Assembly: GCA_027451525.1 (NCBI GenBank)
Contig: DAIDJF010000017.1
Coordinates: forward strand, 1 to 64,000
Direction of reading: 5' to 3'
Source: Ktedonobacterales bacterium
GTDB taxonomy: Bacteria > Chloroflexota > Ktedonobacteria > Ktedonobacterales > Ktedonobacteraceae
Length of the DNA stretch: 64,000 bases
Shown: piece after piece, positions 47,088 through 56,443 of the stretch
Position numbering within the stretch: the stretch's first letter is position 1
Layout of the letters: every line of letters begins with the position of its first letter
Notes under the pieces: model-generated
What the model was told of the DNA's origin: nothing
The model's input: only the letters and a program-made list of their open reading frames with translations
Database searches by the model: none
Position numbers and translations under genes: made by a program

Positions 47088-49394
47088 TTAATTATTGATG
47101 ATCGAAACCACATGAATCTCATCCATTGAGGTGGGAAGATGATCTGCCCCAAAGGGTAGGCGAATCTGTACAGCACTAATACCCGTTTGTGCATTGAGGA
47201 ACGCCAAAGCGGCGGCAACTGTTGCCCCTTTAATAGACTGACGCCACTGATCAACCTGCTGCGTTGAAAAGGCATAGAGCCAATTGCCGCGCACCGTCAC
47301 ATTCAGATAGGTCAATCCATTTTGCCCTTGCGTCTCCACCTGACGCGCAATAACGGTGGGCGTTCCCTCCAACTGATATGAGTCGCCCAAGAGCTGTATT
47401 TCTTGCTTACTGAAGAGCTGAAGAGCAACATGATCGGTCACAAGTGTATTATACGCAACTACCGTCGCGCTAAGGGTTGTTGTTACCTGGACCTGATCGC
47501 TTTGCGCTCCCACAGGATTATCCGATGATAGAGAGACTACATACGAGGGTTTGCCCGCAAAGACCTCATTCACACGCAATTGTTTTTGCATCTGTTGCTG
47601 GATCTTATTTTGCAAGGCGCTTGTAGCCGCAGCCTGTGCTCCATCCAGATCTGCCTGCGCCACAATATGAAGCGTTTGCGCATCTACGCCGCCAGTGAAT
47701 GGGGCAGGATTGGTGGCAGCAACGCTTTCAGTACAGCATGTCCCATCCAAGGCATGCGCAACAATATTTCCACTTGTCCCTGTAGTAACCGCGACAGCAT
47801 CCACATTCGCATTGCCGTTCTGTCCATTTTGATGCGCAGGGACAAACACATTTTGAGTGAGTTGCACACGCACACCTTGCGGCGTGGTTAGCGTGAACTG
47901 CGCGGGAAAGATCATCGGAGTGTTGCCCCTATTAGTAAAGAGAATAACACCGTGTGCGGGGACGGCATCGACTGTTTTTATCCCTGTGGTTGGAACGACG
48001 CGCGTATCGGTCAATGTTTGTTGGATCAGGCGATCAGGAATAGTATGGGTCACCAGTTCTGGGACTTGTACGGCTGGCGAAGCAGTTAAAACATAGGTAC
48101 TCTGCGCCTGTTTAGTCTGCGCGGTCACGTAGACCATCGCGACAGGAGGGGTGCCAAAGAGCGGAAACCCTGACGGAAAAAAGCTGAAATTCAAGACGCG
48201 CGGCATCAGCAGCAGAATAAGCAGCACCAAAGGGACAGCCATAGTCGCCAGCCAGATCTGCACTGGGCGTTTGCGGCGTGTATAGACAGGTTCTTCTGTA
48301 ATTCGTTGCGTAGCTCGCGGACGATTTCTCACCGTTTCTGGAACACGTTGTCGCTCTTTCACACGTTCACGCACGATAATTGGGATAGGTGTAGCCTGAC
48401 GTGGACGGCGTGGTTCAGGAACAGGAGCTGGTGGCACAGAAAATTCCTGCGAGTCAATAAACATGAGTGATTGCGAGTCACGTCGTTTGGCTATAGGAGG
48501 TTTCTCTGGTTCGCGTAACCTTGTCTCTTCGCTCTCCAGCAAAGCAGAGCCATTGATTGCCGCCAGAAATGCTGCGCGCAGTTCCGCGATATTTTTGTAA
48601 CGTGCTTCAGGACGTTTCGCCATTGCGACACACACCACCTCATCCAATTCACGCGGGATCGAGGCATCTTGCGCGGATGGCACAGGGATGGGAGAGAAAA
48701 GGTGCATCTGAATGACACGCACATCGTCCTCATCATGATAAGGCAGCATGCCAGTGAGCATCTGGTAGAGCAGCACGCCGAGGGCATAGATATCCGTCGC
48801 CGGAGTGACGATACCACGTGTCTGCTCAGGCGCCATATAGTGCGGAGTGCCAGGGACCTGATCGAGCGGAATGGTTTTACCGGGACGCTCACCGTCCTGA
48901 CGCGCCGTGCGTACCAGCCCAAAATCAGCCAGGTAGACATGCGGAGGACCACTGCGCCGCTGCTCAAGCAAAACGTTAGATGATTTGATATCGCGATGAA
49001 TTAGCCCCTCTTCATGCGCATATTCCACGGCATCTAACAATTGCTGGTAGATCGCGGCAATTTCGCTTAGGTCGAGCAGCTTGCGGCGCAGATAGCTCGT
49101 TAACGTACCGCCATCAATGAAAGGCATGACAAGATAGAGAATACTCTGCTCGTCACCAAACTCGATGAGGGGGAGAATATGTGGATGTTGAAGACGCGCC
49201 ACAGTGCGAGCCTCGCGTGCAAAACGGCGGCGCATGTCAGGGTCGGTGGCATAGTCACCAAGAATCACCTTGATGGCTACGCGCCGCCCAAACGCGGTAC
49301 GCTGCCTGCCCTCATAGACCGCACCCATTCCCCCGACACGAATGCGCTGGATAACATCGTAGTTTCCAAGTTGCTTGCCTTCCAGAGACAGCAT
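47088..49394 (-). CDS. Receptor Ser/Thr kinase with baseplate-J-like outer domain (first)
   Basis: A 768-residue protein. The kinase domain (about 8-275) has RVGGMGAVYEGR, AIKVI, HRDIKSSNVLL, ADFGLV and APEQ, all active-site residues present. A basic linker (residues 330-385, many Arg/Pro) is followed by a transmembrane helix near 390-410. The outside part of about 340 residues follows the pattern annotated elsewhere as baseplate J/gp47-like: VLFTNRGNTPMIFPAQFTL, a GTCC motif, FTGGVDAQTLHIVAQADLDG, and a terminal region TLSATVVAYNTLVTDHV. It lies 19 bases after the homologue at 49414-51615, hence an operon. The signal is unknown. The ATG follows AAAGGAT at a rather long distance. Confidence 0.87.
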   Translation of the reverse strand: MLSLEGKQLGNYDVIQRIRVGGMGAVYEGRQRTAFGRRVAIKVILGDYATDPDMRRRFAREARTVARLQHPHILPLIEFGDEQSILYLVMPFIDGGTLTSYLRRKLLDLSEIAAIYQQLLDAVEYAHEEGLIHRDIKSSNVLLEQRRSGPPHVYLADFGLVRTARQDGERPGKTIPLDQVPGTPHYMAPEQTRGIVTPATDIYALGVLLYQMLTGMLPYHDEDDVRVIQMHLFSPIPVPSAQDASIPRELDEVVCVAMAKRPEARYKNIAELRAAFLAAINGSALLESEETRLREPEKPPIAKRRDSQSLMFIDSQEFSVPPAPVPEPRRPRQATPIPIIVRERVKERQRVPETVRNRPRATQRITEEPVYTRRKRPVQIWLATMAVPLVLLILLLMPRVLNFSFFPSGFPLFGTPPVAMVYVTAQTKQAQSTYVLTASPAVQVPELVTHTIPDRLIQQTLTDTRVVPTTGIKTVDAVPAHGVILFTNRGNTPMIFPAQFTLTTPQGVRVQLTQNVFVPAHQNGQNGNANVDAVAVTTGTSGNIVAHALDGTCCTESVAATNPAPFTGGVDAQTLHIVAQADLDGAQAAATSALQNKIQQQMQKQLRVNEVFAGKPSYVVSLSSDNPVGAQSDQVQVTTTLSATVVAYNTLVTDHVALQLFSKQEIQLLGDSYQLEGTPTVIARQVETQGQNGLTYLNVTVRGNWLYAFSTQQVDQWRQSIKGATVAAALAFLNAQTGISAVQIRLPFGADHLPTSMDEIHVVSIINN

Positions 49395-49413
49395 AACGTG
49401 CGTTTATCCTTTC

Positions 49414-51615
49414 CTATACAATGAGTGGGACACTGCCATTGCCCTGAATGGGTGTCCCGTTTCCAGCGGGAACCGTCGGCGTAATATTGCCCTGTCCGGC
49501 TGAAAGGCCCGCTGGCATCTGAATGTCAATCGTGATCTGCGTGGGGTCACTTGGCAACGTTGTTGTTCCTGTTGGGATAGTCGCATTGCTCACACCCACC
49601 TGACTCTTGAGTTTCGTCAAAGCCTGAGTTGCACTCAAGCCTTTAATCAGATCAGCCAATGTCTGTTTCTGCGCCGCAGTAAACTGGTACGCCCAGACCT
49701 GTTTCGCGCTTAAAAGCAGCGAGACAATGCCATTATTGGTACCCTGCACCGTCGTCGTGGTGACAATGCCTCCAACAGGTCCATAACTGCTGCCCAACGT
49801 GGGGTCAGAGGCCACCTTCTTTGCCAAACCTGCCTGCGCCAACGCGTTCAAGTCCGCCTGCTTATAGGCTTCCGCCGTGCAAGTTGCTGAGACGGTAGCA
49901 GTTGCCGAGGGAATCGCCTTGCCCGTATCGCCGATTGGCTGATCGACTGACGATTTGGGTGTACACTGCGGATCACCAGTCAACTGCTCTCCGGCTTGCA
50001 ACTGTCCTTTCAAGCCCGTCTGCGCTTTCGTGACCAGTCCTGGCTGCACCGCCGCGACCGCTGCATCTACATCCCCTTGTTGAATAAACGCATACTGTTG
50101 CGCATCTTGCCCACCCGCAAAAGCCGACTGGTTTGTCACGCCAATAGGACCACCTTGAATAGTATTTGTAATACTAATCGCTCCCGCAGCAATATTGCCT
50201 GCGACACCAGCGGTTGCAGCATGTGCAGTTCCTGTTGCCTTTCCAAAAGTGCCTGCAATTGGATTAGCGGCTGGAATTGTCACAGCAGCATCTAGATAGA
50301 ATATTTGCCCATTGCTGGCTGTAAAAGGTGTTGTTGTGCCATAGGTAAACGATTGCGTAGAACCATTATTAAAATTCAACGTACCTCGTGCCGCAACCCC
50401 TGGAATAACATGCTTGCCAGTGCCAGTCACTGGACTGGTGACAGAGGGCGTGGTATAGGACAACTGACGTGTACTGACCTGCAATTTGGTCGCATCGGCT
50501 GTTCCTGGGATACCTGAGACAACAAAGCTATCTGAAACCACCTGATTGACTGGTGCAATCGTCACCGTCACGCCTGGTTGCAGGCTGATATTGGGCACGA
50601 TCTTACTCAAGCCCGCTTTTTGCACTAATGCCTGCACCGCTTTTGGCTGCATATATGCCAAACTACCACAGGCAATCAGCAAAGTCAACAGTAATAGGAC
50701 CAGGAAAATGAAGGCATTGCGGACAGGATGACGACGGGGTTTATTCGTCACTTTTTTCTGGGGGGGATTGCTCATATTTCGTGCCCTCTGTACCGTCGCT
50801 GCTGCGACGGCAACACCTGCTCCCATGCCAACACCTGCCGCAACCCGGCTACTCGTTGCCCCTCCCTCAATGGGAAGTTTCTTGGTTGTACGTCCAGGTT
50901 TCGCAACGGGCGAAAGCTCAATGATCTTTTCATTACTCGGCCCACCACGTCCCGCAACAGTAGCTCCTGTCGCTGTTCCTCCCTGAGCACCACTACTCCC
51001 ACTTCCAGCGATGGGATTAGTTGGCAGATCAGCGATCTCGTCACCCTTGCTCACAGGGAGAGACGGCCCACTAACAGACGCGGGAGTCTGCGGGGGTAGG
51101 CTTGCATCCGCAACAACTGCACCTGCCGCCGCCGCTCCTGCACCAATTACAAAGGCCTCACCCAACGCCGGAGATGGTGCGCCTTGATCGCTTGCTGGAT
51201 TGCTATCACGCGCCGATTTGACCGGGCCAGCAATAAAACCATTGCGTTTTTTATCCTCCTCACCCAGGCCTTCATCACGGAGAGCTTTTGCATAACTCTC
51301 TAACGACGAATAGACAGTAAAACGCCGCTGCCGTGCAAACTCGGCAGGGCCAGGACCGGGTGGCGCAATAAAGATAATTTGCGTCTGAAGTTTGTTGCGC
51401 AACCCCTTCAGATCATCAAAATCACCCGGACGTTGAAACGCCTGATTCTGCTCAGGCAAGACCACCGCAACCTGCTTACGCCCCAATTTCTCCTGCGTTA
51501 TAAGAGCTGCCAGTACACTTTTTCGGTCATCATTTTGTGCTACATAGATAATACCTATACTCGCGCTACGCGGATCATTGAGTCCCAGTAAATCAGTGCC
51601 ATTCCCCTGTCTCAT
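49414..51615 (-). CDS. Membrane protein: Rossmann-like N-terminus with baseplate-J-like outer domain
   Basis: A 733-residue protein with no kinase. Residues 15-125 form an alpha/beta domain (IGIIYVAQNDDRKSVLAALI, GRKQVAVVLPEQNQAF, IIFIAPPGPGPAEFARQR). A long Gly/Ser/Pro linker carries GRTTKKLPIEGGATS, also found in the kinase at 51800-54247. One helix (about 300-325) and the outer domain follow (VTVTIAPVNQVVSDSFVVSG, FAGGQDAQQYAFIQQGDVDA, two well-separated cysteines in QCTPKSS and SATCTAEAY). The outer half is nearly the same as in the neighbouring kinase. AGAGGGAT before the ATG supports the start. The domain may sense or bind, but no function is known. Confidence 0.8.
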   Translation of the reverse strand: MRQGNGTDLLGLNDPRSASIGIIYVAQNDDRKSVLAALITQEKLGRKQVAVVLPEQNQAFQRPGDFDDLKGLRNKLQTQIIFIAPPGPGPAEFARQRRFTVYSSLESYAKALRDEGLGEEDKKRNGFIAGPVKSARDSNPASDQGAPSPALGEAFVIGAGAAAAGAVVADASLPPQTPASVSGPSLPVSKGDEIADLPTNPIAGSGSSGAQGGTATGATVAGRGGPSNEKIIELSPVAKPGRTTKKLPIEGGATSSRVAAGVGMGAGVAVAAATVQRARNMSNPPQKKVTNKPRRHPVRNAFIFLVLLLLTLLIACGSLAYMQPKAVQALVQKAGLSKIVPNISLQPGVTVTIAPVNQVVSDSFVVSGIPGTADATKLQVSTRQLSYTTPSVTSPVTGTGKHVIPGVAARGTLNFNNGSTQSFTYGTTTPFTASNGQIFYLDAAVTIPAANPIAGTFGKATGTAHAATAGVAGNIAAGAISITNTIQGGPIGVTNQSAFAGGQDAQQYAFIQQGDVDAAVAAVQPGLVTKAQTGLKGQLQAGEQLTGDPQCTPKSSVDQPIGDTGKAIPSATATVSATCTAEAYKQADLNALAQAGLAKKVASDPTLGSSYGPVGGIVTTTTVQGTNNGIVSLLLSAKQVWAYQFTAAQKQTLADLIKGLSATQALTKLKSQVGVSNATIPTGTTTLPSDPTQITIDIQMPAGLSAGQGNITPTVPAGNGTPIQGNGSVPLIV

Positions 51616-53360
51616 GATCGTATCCCTCTTTAAAAAGTCCCTTTATAAATGTCAAATTGGCTATGACACCCGTTATTTTACACTATATTCGTCCAATCTT
51701 AAAGGGATTGCTAGACCGACCTATTAATACTAAACGCGCAAGATCGTCACGTAGGGATGTATTGATAAAAAATCGTTAACTGGCGGGGACGAATGCGACT
51801 CATACAAAAGCAAGAAGCAACAAAGTATTCGGAATAGATGTTTGTAAAAGCACGAGTATATTGCCATTGCCCTGAGTGGGATTTCCCGTGCCAGCAGGAA
51901 CCGTTGGCGTCGTACTTCCCTGCCCGGCTGAAAGCCCTGCTGGCATCCGAATCGCAATTGTGAATTGAGAAGAATTACGCGGCAATATCGTCACGCCCGA
52001 CGGAATGCTCACATTGCCTACCCCAACCTGACTTTTGAGTTTACTGATTGCCTCTGTCGCACTCAAGCCCTTAATCAGATTTGCCAGATTTTGTTTCTGC
52101 GCCGTGCTAAACTGGTAGGCCCAGACCTGTTTCGCATTCAGCAACAGTGAAACAATTCCATTATTGATGCCCTGCACGAAGCTCGTCGTGACGATGCCCC
52201 CCACTGGCTCATAATCGCTTCCCAATGTGGGGTCAGAGGCCACCTTTTTCGCCAGGAACGTCTGCGCCAGCGCGTTCAAGTCGGCCTGTTTATACGCTTC
52301 CGCTATACAGGTCGCCGAGACGGTTACCGTTGCCGAGGGGATCGCTTTGCCCGTATTGCCAATCGGCTGGTCGACCGACGACTTGGGCGCACACTGCGGG
52401 TTACCAGCCAACAGTTCTCCTGTCTGCAACAGCCCTTTCAACCGCGTCTGTGCTTCGGTGACCAGCCCTGGTTGCACTGCCGAGACCGCTGCATCCACAT
52501 CTGACTGTTGAATAAATGTGTACTGCTGTGCATCTTGCCCACCCGTGAAAGCGGTTTGGTTTTTCACTATGACTGCGCCATTCGCTGCGCAACACGTGCC
52601 GTTGATATCTAAAGCCGCAATATTGCCACTAGCCCCCACCTTAACGGCTATCGCTGGGACAGAAACTACACCTGGAGTCAATGTTCCCCCATTAATCACA
52701 CCTGCAGGTAACACAGCTTCTGCTACTGTGACGACATTTATTCCATCTGCGCCTGTAAACACAGTTTGACTATTGACCTGTGTTTGAATTGTGCCATAAT
52801 TGTAGAAAGTCAACTTTCCGCTAGCTGCAGATGGACCTGCACTCACTCCTGTCCCAGTCACTGGACTGGTGACAGAAAGCGTGGTATAGGACAACTGGCG
52901 CGTGCTGATCTGCAATTTAGTGGCGTCGGCTGTGCCTGGGACACCTGAAACGACAAAGCTATCTGAAACCACCTGACTAGCAGGCGAGATCATTACCGTC
53001 ACACCGGGTTGCAGACTAGTATTAGAAATGACTTTGCTTAAGCCAAACGTCTGCATAATCGTCAGTATCGCTCTTGGTTGTGCATATGCTAAACCGCCAG
53101 ATGCTATTAAAAATAAAAACACTAGCATGAGTAGCAGCACGAGCGGGTTACGCACGAGATGATGACGTGATTTGCTCGCAGTCCATTTTAGTGGAGGATT
53201 GTTCGTACTACGCGCTCTTTGTCCCGCTGCTGCCACAACGCCCGCCCCCGCGCCCAATCCAGCCCCAACAGCCGCCATTTTCCCACTAGTTGCGCCGCCT
53301 TCTACTGGTAGCCTTTTCGTAGTGCGCCCTGCTTTAGGAGTAGGTTGAAGGTCAATGATC
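49430..53360. repeat. Direct duplication of the linker-TM-ectodomain coding region
   Basis: About 49430-50960 and 51850-53360 are homologous in the same order and orientation, with long near-identical runs (for example TGGGGTCAGAGGCCACCTT in both). Similarity fades where the N-terminal domains begin (kinase in one, Rossmann-like domain in the other). The limits are approximate because they were read by eye. Confidence 0.75.
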
Positions 53361-54247
53361 TTTTCATTACGCAGTGGCAAAAATAGAGCCTCGATACTCT
53401 GCCAGAACAGGCTAGCACTGGCAAACCGTCGAGTAGGGTCTTCTTCTAACGCTTTGAAGATAATAGTATCAATACCCCGTGGCAATGCTCTATTGATACT
53501 GCTTGGTGCAACAGGTTTTCTTAAGGGAACGTTGCTGGCAAAATCTTGTAGTGAGCGAGCGAAAGGAAACTGCTTTGTGCAGAGACGATAGAGGATTACA
53601 CCTAACGCAAAAATATCACTCTCACGACATGGCTGTCCGTGAAATTGCTCTGGGGCCATATACTGCAAAGTCCCGGCGTGAGCAAAGGAGAGATTCGATG
53701 TGCCGACTTCTACAGCTAAGCCAAAATCGCTTAATACTATCTGTTGCTGTTTATCAGAGACGGAACGAAATAAAATATTCTGTGGTTTGAGATCGCGATG
53801 GATGATACCTTGCTCATGTGCATATTGTACAGCGTCACATACCTGCCGAAAAATGTCCCATACATCTTCCAGAGGATAAAACTGTTGTGATGAAAGGTTA
53901 CGTAGTCTAGTATGGAGATCACCGCCAGCAATATACTCCATCACAATATAAGGAAGCATCGAACCTGTAGCTTTGTTCACAAGCTCTAAGTCAAGACCGT
54001 TTTTGCTATATACCACTATGATATTTTTATGTTTGAGTTTGTAGACATGCTCTGCTTCTTTACGAAAACGATCTAACGTTTCTTGTTCTAATTGATCGGC
54101 CTTAATAATTTTAATTGCGACTTGACGTTTTTCCTTTTCATCCCATGCCAAACACACCTCTGCCATGCCGCCGCTTCCCAACAACGTATCAAGCCGATAA
54201 CGATTACCGAGCCTTTCAATCTCTTGTCCATAACGGTATATTTTCAC
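51800..54247 (-). CDS. Receptor Ser/Thr kinase with baseplate-J-like outer domain (second)
   Basis: An 815-residue protein. The kinase domain (about 15-290) has LGSGGMAEVCLAW, AIKIIK, HRDLKPQNILF, SDFGLAVEV and APEQF, so it should be active. The linker has GRTTKRLPVEGGATSGK and leads to a helix near 365-390. The outer domain contains VVSDSFVVSGVPGTADATK, NGTCCAAN, FTGGQDAQQYTFIQQSDVDA, and QCAPKSS with SATCIAEAY. From the linker to the last 20 residues it aligns with the protein at 49414-51615 at DNA as well as protein level. The start is GTG with GGGG eight bases upstream. It heads the three-gene cassette; its ligand is unknown. Confidence 0.87.
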   Translation of the reverse strand: MKIYRYGQEIERLGNRYRLDTLLGSGGMAEVCLAWDEKEKRQVAIKIIKADQLEQETLDRFRKEAEHVYKLKHKNIIVVYSKNGLDLELVNKATGSMLPYIVMEYIAGGDLHTRLRNLSSQQFYPLEDVWDIFRQVCDAVQYAHEQGIIHRDLKPQNILFRSVSDKQQQIVLSDFGLAVEVGTSNLSFAHAGTLQYMAPEQFHGQPCRESDIFALGVILYRLCTKQFPFARSLQDFASNVPLRKPVAPSSINRALPRGIDTIIFKALEEDPTRRFASASLFWQSIEALFLPLRNEKIIDLQPTPKAGRTTKRLPVEGGATSGKMAAVGAGLGAGAGVVAAAGQRARSTNNPPLKWTASKSRHHLVRNPLVLLLMLVFLFLIASGGLAYAQPRAILTIMQTFGLSKVISNTSLQPGVTVMISPASQVVSDSFVVSGVPGTADATKLQISTRQLSYTTLSVTSPVTGTGVSAGPSAASGKLTFYNYGTIQTQVNSQTVFTGADGINVVTVAEAVLPAGVINGGTLTPGVVSVPAIAVKVGASGNIAALDINGTCCAANGAVIVKNQTAFTGGQDAQQYTFIQQSDVDAAVSAVQPGLVTEAQTRLKGLLQTGELLAGNPQCAPKSSVDQPIGNTGKAIPSATVTVSATCIAEAYKQADLNALAQTFLAKKVASDPTLGSDYEPVGGIVTTSFVQGINNGIVSLLLNAKQVWAYQFSTAQKQNLANLIKGLSATEAISKLKSQVGVGNVSIPSGVTILPRNSSQFTIAIRMPAGLSAGQGSTTPTVPAGTGNPTQGNGNILVLLQTSIPNTLLLLAFV

Positions 54248-54370
54248 ACTTGTAACCCCAAGTCACCCTGTATTAACATTTAGCATTGATATAAATAGAA
54301 ACGAAAGCTATCTAGTATTATACACAACAGTGTGGATTTATTAAAGTACATAGGAAATCTAGAGAACATC

Positions 54371-54419
54371 ACAATCGGGCGAATGGTGTAGTTAAAAAAC
54401 ACACCATTCGCCCGATTGT
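54371..54419 (-). terminator. Hairpin after pckA
   Basis: ACAATCGGGCGAATGGTGT (54371-54389) pairs perfectly with ACACCATTCGCCCGATTGT (54401-54419), 19 bp with an 11-base loop. It sits 22 bases past the pckA stop on the minus strand. Confidence 0.75.
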
Positions 54420-54441
54420 TCTTTCATAAAGACACATTTGC

Positions 54442-56025
54442 CTAGCGTGGGCCAGCTTGTAGCACAGCCTCTTCGACCTGTCCAAACTGCGTAAAATTCT
54501 TCTTGAAGCGTTGCGCGAGATTGGCGGCTTGACGATCATAGGCATCCTTGTCGCTCCACGTGTTGCGCGGCATCAGCACTTCGCTGGGAACATCGGGACA
54601 GGCAGTAGGAATTTGCAGGCCAAAGATGGGGTCTGTTACCAGTTCGGCCTTGTCAATTTCTCCGCTAATTGCCGCACTGACCATCGCGCGCGTATAACGG
54701 ATGTTGATACGCTCGCCAACGCCGTAAGGGCCTCCTGTCCAGCCTGTATTGATGAGGTAGCAACGCACATTGTGGCGTATAATTCGTTCACGTAACAGAT
54801 TTGCATACTCGGTCGGCTGCAACGGCAGGAAAGCCGCACCAAAGCAAGAGCTAAAGGTGGCCTCTGGCGTCGTCACACCAGCCTCAGTCCCTGCTAGTTT
54901 GCTGGTATAGCCGGACAAGAAGTAATACATAGCCTGCTCGGTCAAGAGGCGCGAGATCGGCGGCAACACACCAAACGAATCAGCGGAAAGGAAGATAATC
55001 GCCTGCGGTTGCCCACCCATGCCAGATTCAACCACATTATCAATGAAATCGACGGGATAGGCGGCGCGCGTATTCTCGGTCAATGAGTCGTCATCATAGT
55101 CAGGAACGCGCGTGTTGGGGTCTAACACGACATTTTCACAGATCGCGCCAAACTTAATCGCATTCCAGATTTGTGGTTCATATTTCTGCGAGAGATGAAT
55201 ACATTTAGCATAGCAACCGCCCTCAAAATTAAAAATGCCGTTCTCACCCCAGCCATGCTCATCATCACCAATCAAGTGGCGCGTGGGATCTGCGGACAGG
55301 CTTGTCTTGCCTGTGCCAGAGAGACCAAAGAAGAGCGCAACATCCCCCTCATCGCCGATATTCGCGGAACAGTGCATCGGCAACACATCCTGCGCGGGCA
55401 GTAAGAAATTCATTACCGTAAAGATCGATTTCTTCATCTCGCCTGCATAGTGCGTTCCCGCGATCAGCGCAAGACGCTCCTCAAAATCAATGATAATCGC
55501 GGTTTCGGTGCGCGTTCCGTGAATATGAGGATTCGTCTTAAAGTTTGGTACGCAGATAATGGTAAAACCTGGGCGATTACTCGTAAGATCACTCTCATTG
55601 GTGCGCAAGAAGAGTTGACGCGCAAACAGGTTATGCCATGCCAGTTCAGTAATAATCTGAATTGGCATGCGATATTGTGGATCTGCCCCCGCCGCCGCGT
55701 CCAGCACATAGACATCGCGCCCTTGCAGATAATCGGCAAGGCTACGGCGCACCGTCTCAAACATCTCACGCGGCATAGGTTGATTATTCGCGCCCCACCA
55801 AATTTTTGTCGCATACTCCTCATTCGCAACGATAAACTTATCTTTTGGCGAACGTCCGGTATGCGGACCAGTTGTTGCCGTAAATGCACCATTTGACGCG
55901 AGCATGCCTTCTTTTCGCGCCAATGAATGCTCGATTAACACCGCTGGTGAGAGATTCCAATGGACAGTCCCCAGATTAAACAGGCCATACTCTCGCAAAG
56001 ATCGTCCGCTCGTAATTATACTCAT
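54442..56025 (-). CDS. pckA: ATP-dependent phosphoenolpyruvate carboxykinase
   Basis: A 527-residue enzyme that converts oxaloacetate and ATP to phosphoenolpyruvate, the first step of gluconeogenesis. It has [11 protein letters not shown] (substrate binding), the kinase-1a loop [16 protein letters not shown], the metal-binding segment [20 protein letters not shown], and [10 protein letters not shown] and [10 protein letters not shown] near the end, all diagnostic of the ATP type. AAAGGAGT eight bases before ATG sets the start. Extended -10 TGCTATAAT on the minus strand near 56207-56215 is the likely promoter, giving a leader of about 175 bases. Confidence 0.97.
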   Translation of the reverse strand: MSIITSGRSLREYGLFNLGTVHWNLSPAVLIEHSLARKEGMLASNGAFTATTGPHTGRSPKDKFIVANEEYATKIWWGANNQPMPREMFETVRRSLADYLQGRDVYVLDAAAGADPQYRMPIQIITELAWHNLFARQLFLRTNESDLTSNRPGFTIICVPNFKTNPHIHGTRTETAIIIDFEERLALIAGTHYAGEMKKSIFTVMNFLLPAQDVLPMHCSANIGDEGDVALFFGLSGTGKTSLSADPTRHLIGDDEHGWGENGIFNFEGGCYAKCIHLSQKYEPQIWNAIKFGAICENVVLDPNTRVPDYDDDSLTENTRAAYPVDFIDNVVESGMGGQPQAIIFLSADSFGVLPPISRLLTEQAMYYFLSGYTSKLAGTEAGVTTPEATFSSCFGAAFLPLQPTEYANLLRERIIRHNVRCYLINTGWTGGPYGVGERINIRYTRAMVSAAISGEIDKAELVTDPIFGLQIPTACPDVPSEVLMPRNTWSDKDAYDRQAANLAQRFKKNFTQFGQVEEAVLQAGPR

Positions 56026-56206
56026 GTGATTTACTCCTTTGTAACTCGCGTTTCACGTATGTAGTTATAGCCCTGAAGTGATGGTAGCGCAATAATTGCC
56101 TTGTCATTGAGCCGTACAGGCTCACTTCGCAAAATAAATAGCATCAGTTACCTGCTCATAACGGGCAACCATGACATATTGTGGTAAACAAAGAAACAAC
56201 ACGCAT

Positions 56207-56215
56207 ATTATAGCA
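56207..56215 (-). promoter_or_regulatory. Extended -10 promoter of pckA
   Basis: The minus strand reads TGCTATAAT, a perfect -10 with the TGn extension. No consensus -35 is present 17 bases upstream. Confidence 0.55.
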
Positions 56216-56307
56216 AATTCTTTTCCCTATTCGTTAGTCCTTGCTCACAAATTGCTCACATCTCAAGAGCAAAAATTTATGCGCAATCTACAATTGCAAA
56301 TATCATA

Positions 56308-56337
56308 TTGATACACGATGATGTAATAAGATACAAT
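56308..56337 (+). promoter_or_regulatory. Promoter of the APS-kinase-like gene
   Basis: TTGATA (56308-56313), 18 bases, TACAAT (56332-56337), five of six matches in each box. The leader to ATG 56444 is about 100 bases. Confidence 0.6.
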
Positions 56338-56443
56338 AGATAAAGGAAGAAAATTGGAGGACACATCTGGTCTTACCCCTACTTTGTATATGCATGCTGT
56401 AGATTTTCCTTGAGGCCTTCGGATTGGAGAAGGAGTTATTTAT

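Larger units (their letters stand above)
56026..56443. other. Divergent intergenic region between pckA and the APS-kinase-like gene
   Basis: No ORF is supported in this stretch of 418 bases. A small hairpin TGAGCC-GTACA-GGCTCA lies at 56108-56124 in the pckA leader. The minus-strand extended -10 (56207-56215) and the plus-strand promoter at 56308-56337 are the only other signals seen. Confidence 0.5.

Noticed and set aside
49414..51615. Phage tail (baseplate) locus
   Set aside because: The J-like similarity is limited to membrane-anchored ectodomains; no sheath, tube, spike or other phage genes are present.
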